Source of the DNA: Zancudomyces culisetae
Taxonomy: Eukaryota; Kickxellomycota; Harpellomycetes; Harpellales; Legeriomycetaceae
Direction of reading: 5' to 3'
Assembly: GCA_001969505.1 (NCBI GenBank)
Contig: LSSK01000528.1
Span: 1 to 20,087, forward strand
Length of the DNA: 20,087 nucleotides
Of the stretch, positions 19,652-20,087 are shown piece by piece; within the stretch, counting starts at the first letter, position 1, and each line of letters opens with the position of its first letter. The translations under genes were made by a program, and so were the position numbers. The notes under the pieces are model-generated. The model searched no databases. It was not told the DNA's origin and saw nothing but the letters and a program-made list of their open reading frames with translations.

Positions 19652-20087
19652 ATGGAGGGGGATGAGGAAACGAGGGGTGACAGAACCGACACCGGTAACG
19701 TCAACAAGCGACAGCGGTTGGACTACCGCCAAGCAATCATGAAAAATGCGCACGATGCGCATTCAAATGGACCCAATTTGGGGAGACCTTTTAGTGCCGA
19801 AACAGGAAGGCGTAAGAAGCCATACAAAGCTATTATGGTGAGTGACAGGGATCAGTATGGGGAAAGATCCGTTTACCACCTCCATAATGGGGGTAATGAA
19901 AGATTAGTAAGAAAATTATCTATTAGAGGATCCGACTACAAGCTCGGTGTAAGTTGGGCCCAATTCGAAGGGTACCACGATCAAGACCTGATAACACTCA
20001 TGCGCTTTATGAAGGACTATTTCGGGTTTGTGGAACACGATAAATTCAACAAAGTAACGTACTTCACTTTTGAAGACGTGGAGACAG
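19652..20087 (+). CDS. Unrecognised protein, 5' part only
   Basis: An open frame from ATG at 19652 (context CAACAATGG) stays open for 145 codons to the right edge. The N-terminal 60 residues are charged and look disordered (EGDEETRGDRTDTG, then a basic NKRQR and a GRRKK cluster). A more globular part follows: KAIMVSDRDQYGERSVYHLH, KLSIRGSDYKLGVSWAQFEG, LITLMRFMKDYFGFVEHDKF. No family is recognised; there is no signal peptide or membrane segment. The region is clearly more GC-rich than its surroundings and uses codons such as CGG, GCG and GGG that are rare in the other genes, which hints at a different origin, perhaps mobile-element or horizontally acquired sequence. GTGAGT (19837) and GTAAGT (19949) inside the frame look like splice donors, but the frame reads through both. 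It may equally be a lineage-specific gene. Confidence 0.6.
   Translation, partial: MEGDEETRGDRTDTGNVNKRQRLDYRQAIMKNAHDAHSNGPNLGRPFSAETGRRKKPYKAIMVSDRDQYGERSVYHLHNGGNERLVRKLSIRGSDYKLGVSWAQFEGYHDQDLITLMRFMKDYFGFVEHDKFNKVTYFTFEDVET

Overview
This is a nuclear window from an intron-rich, AT-rich eukaryote, most likely a fungus. Conserved proteins can only be completed by joining short exons across GT-AG introns, mostly 65-135 nt, with donors usually GTAAGT-like and acceptors TAG or CAG. In UBC13, conserved leucine positions are encoded by CTG, so this is not a CTG-Ser clade yeast. A complex I assembly factor argues for a respiratory chain with complex I, unlike the Saccharomyces group. LAS1, MO25, a TVP15-like protein and a secreted LPMO-like protein together fit a fungus. 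The phylum cannot be fixed from the sequence alone; an early-diverging or intron-rich lineage is my inference.

Layout, left to right: LPMO-like secreted protein (minus, cut by the left edge); gap; LAS1 rRNA-processing nuclease (minus, one exon); gap; MO25/Hym1 scaffold (plus, nine exons); gap; secreted two-domain FAS1 protein (plus, one exon); eIF1A (minus, three exons, the last coding one residue plus stop); gap; unrecognised single-pass membrane protein (plus, two exons); gap; UBC13 (plus, four exons); NDUFAF8-like twin CX9C protein (minus, three exons); TVP15/COPI-associated-like four-pass membrane protein (minus, two exons); gap; ribosomal protein eL8 (plus, two exons around a 924-nt intron); and an unrecognised, more GC-rich gene cut by the right edge (plus).

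The genes do not form an operon or a cluster with a shared pathway. They are mostly housekeeping genes: ribosome biogenesis and translation (LAS1, eIF1A, eL8), K63 ubiquitin signalling (UBC13), polarity kinase scaffolding (MO25), complex I assembly and Golgi membrane traffic. Two secreted or cell-surface genes and two orphan genes sit among them. Intergenic spaces are often above 1 kb and hold AT microsatellites, purine tracts and one striking G-run/C-run pair. I saw no tRNA, rRNA, CRISPR array or intact transposon. The points most worth a second look are the eIF1A mini-exon, the small split NDUFAF8-like gene, the contents of the eL8 intron, the two orphan proteins and the G/C-run structure.
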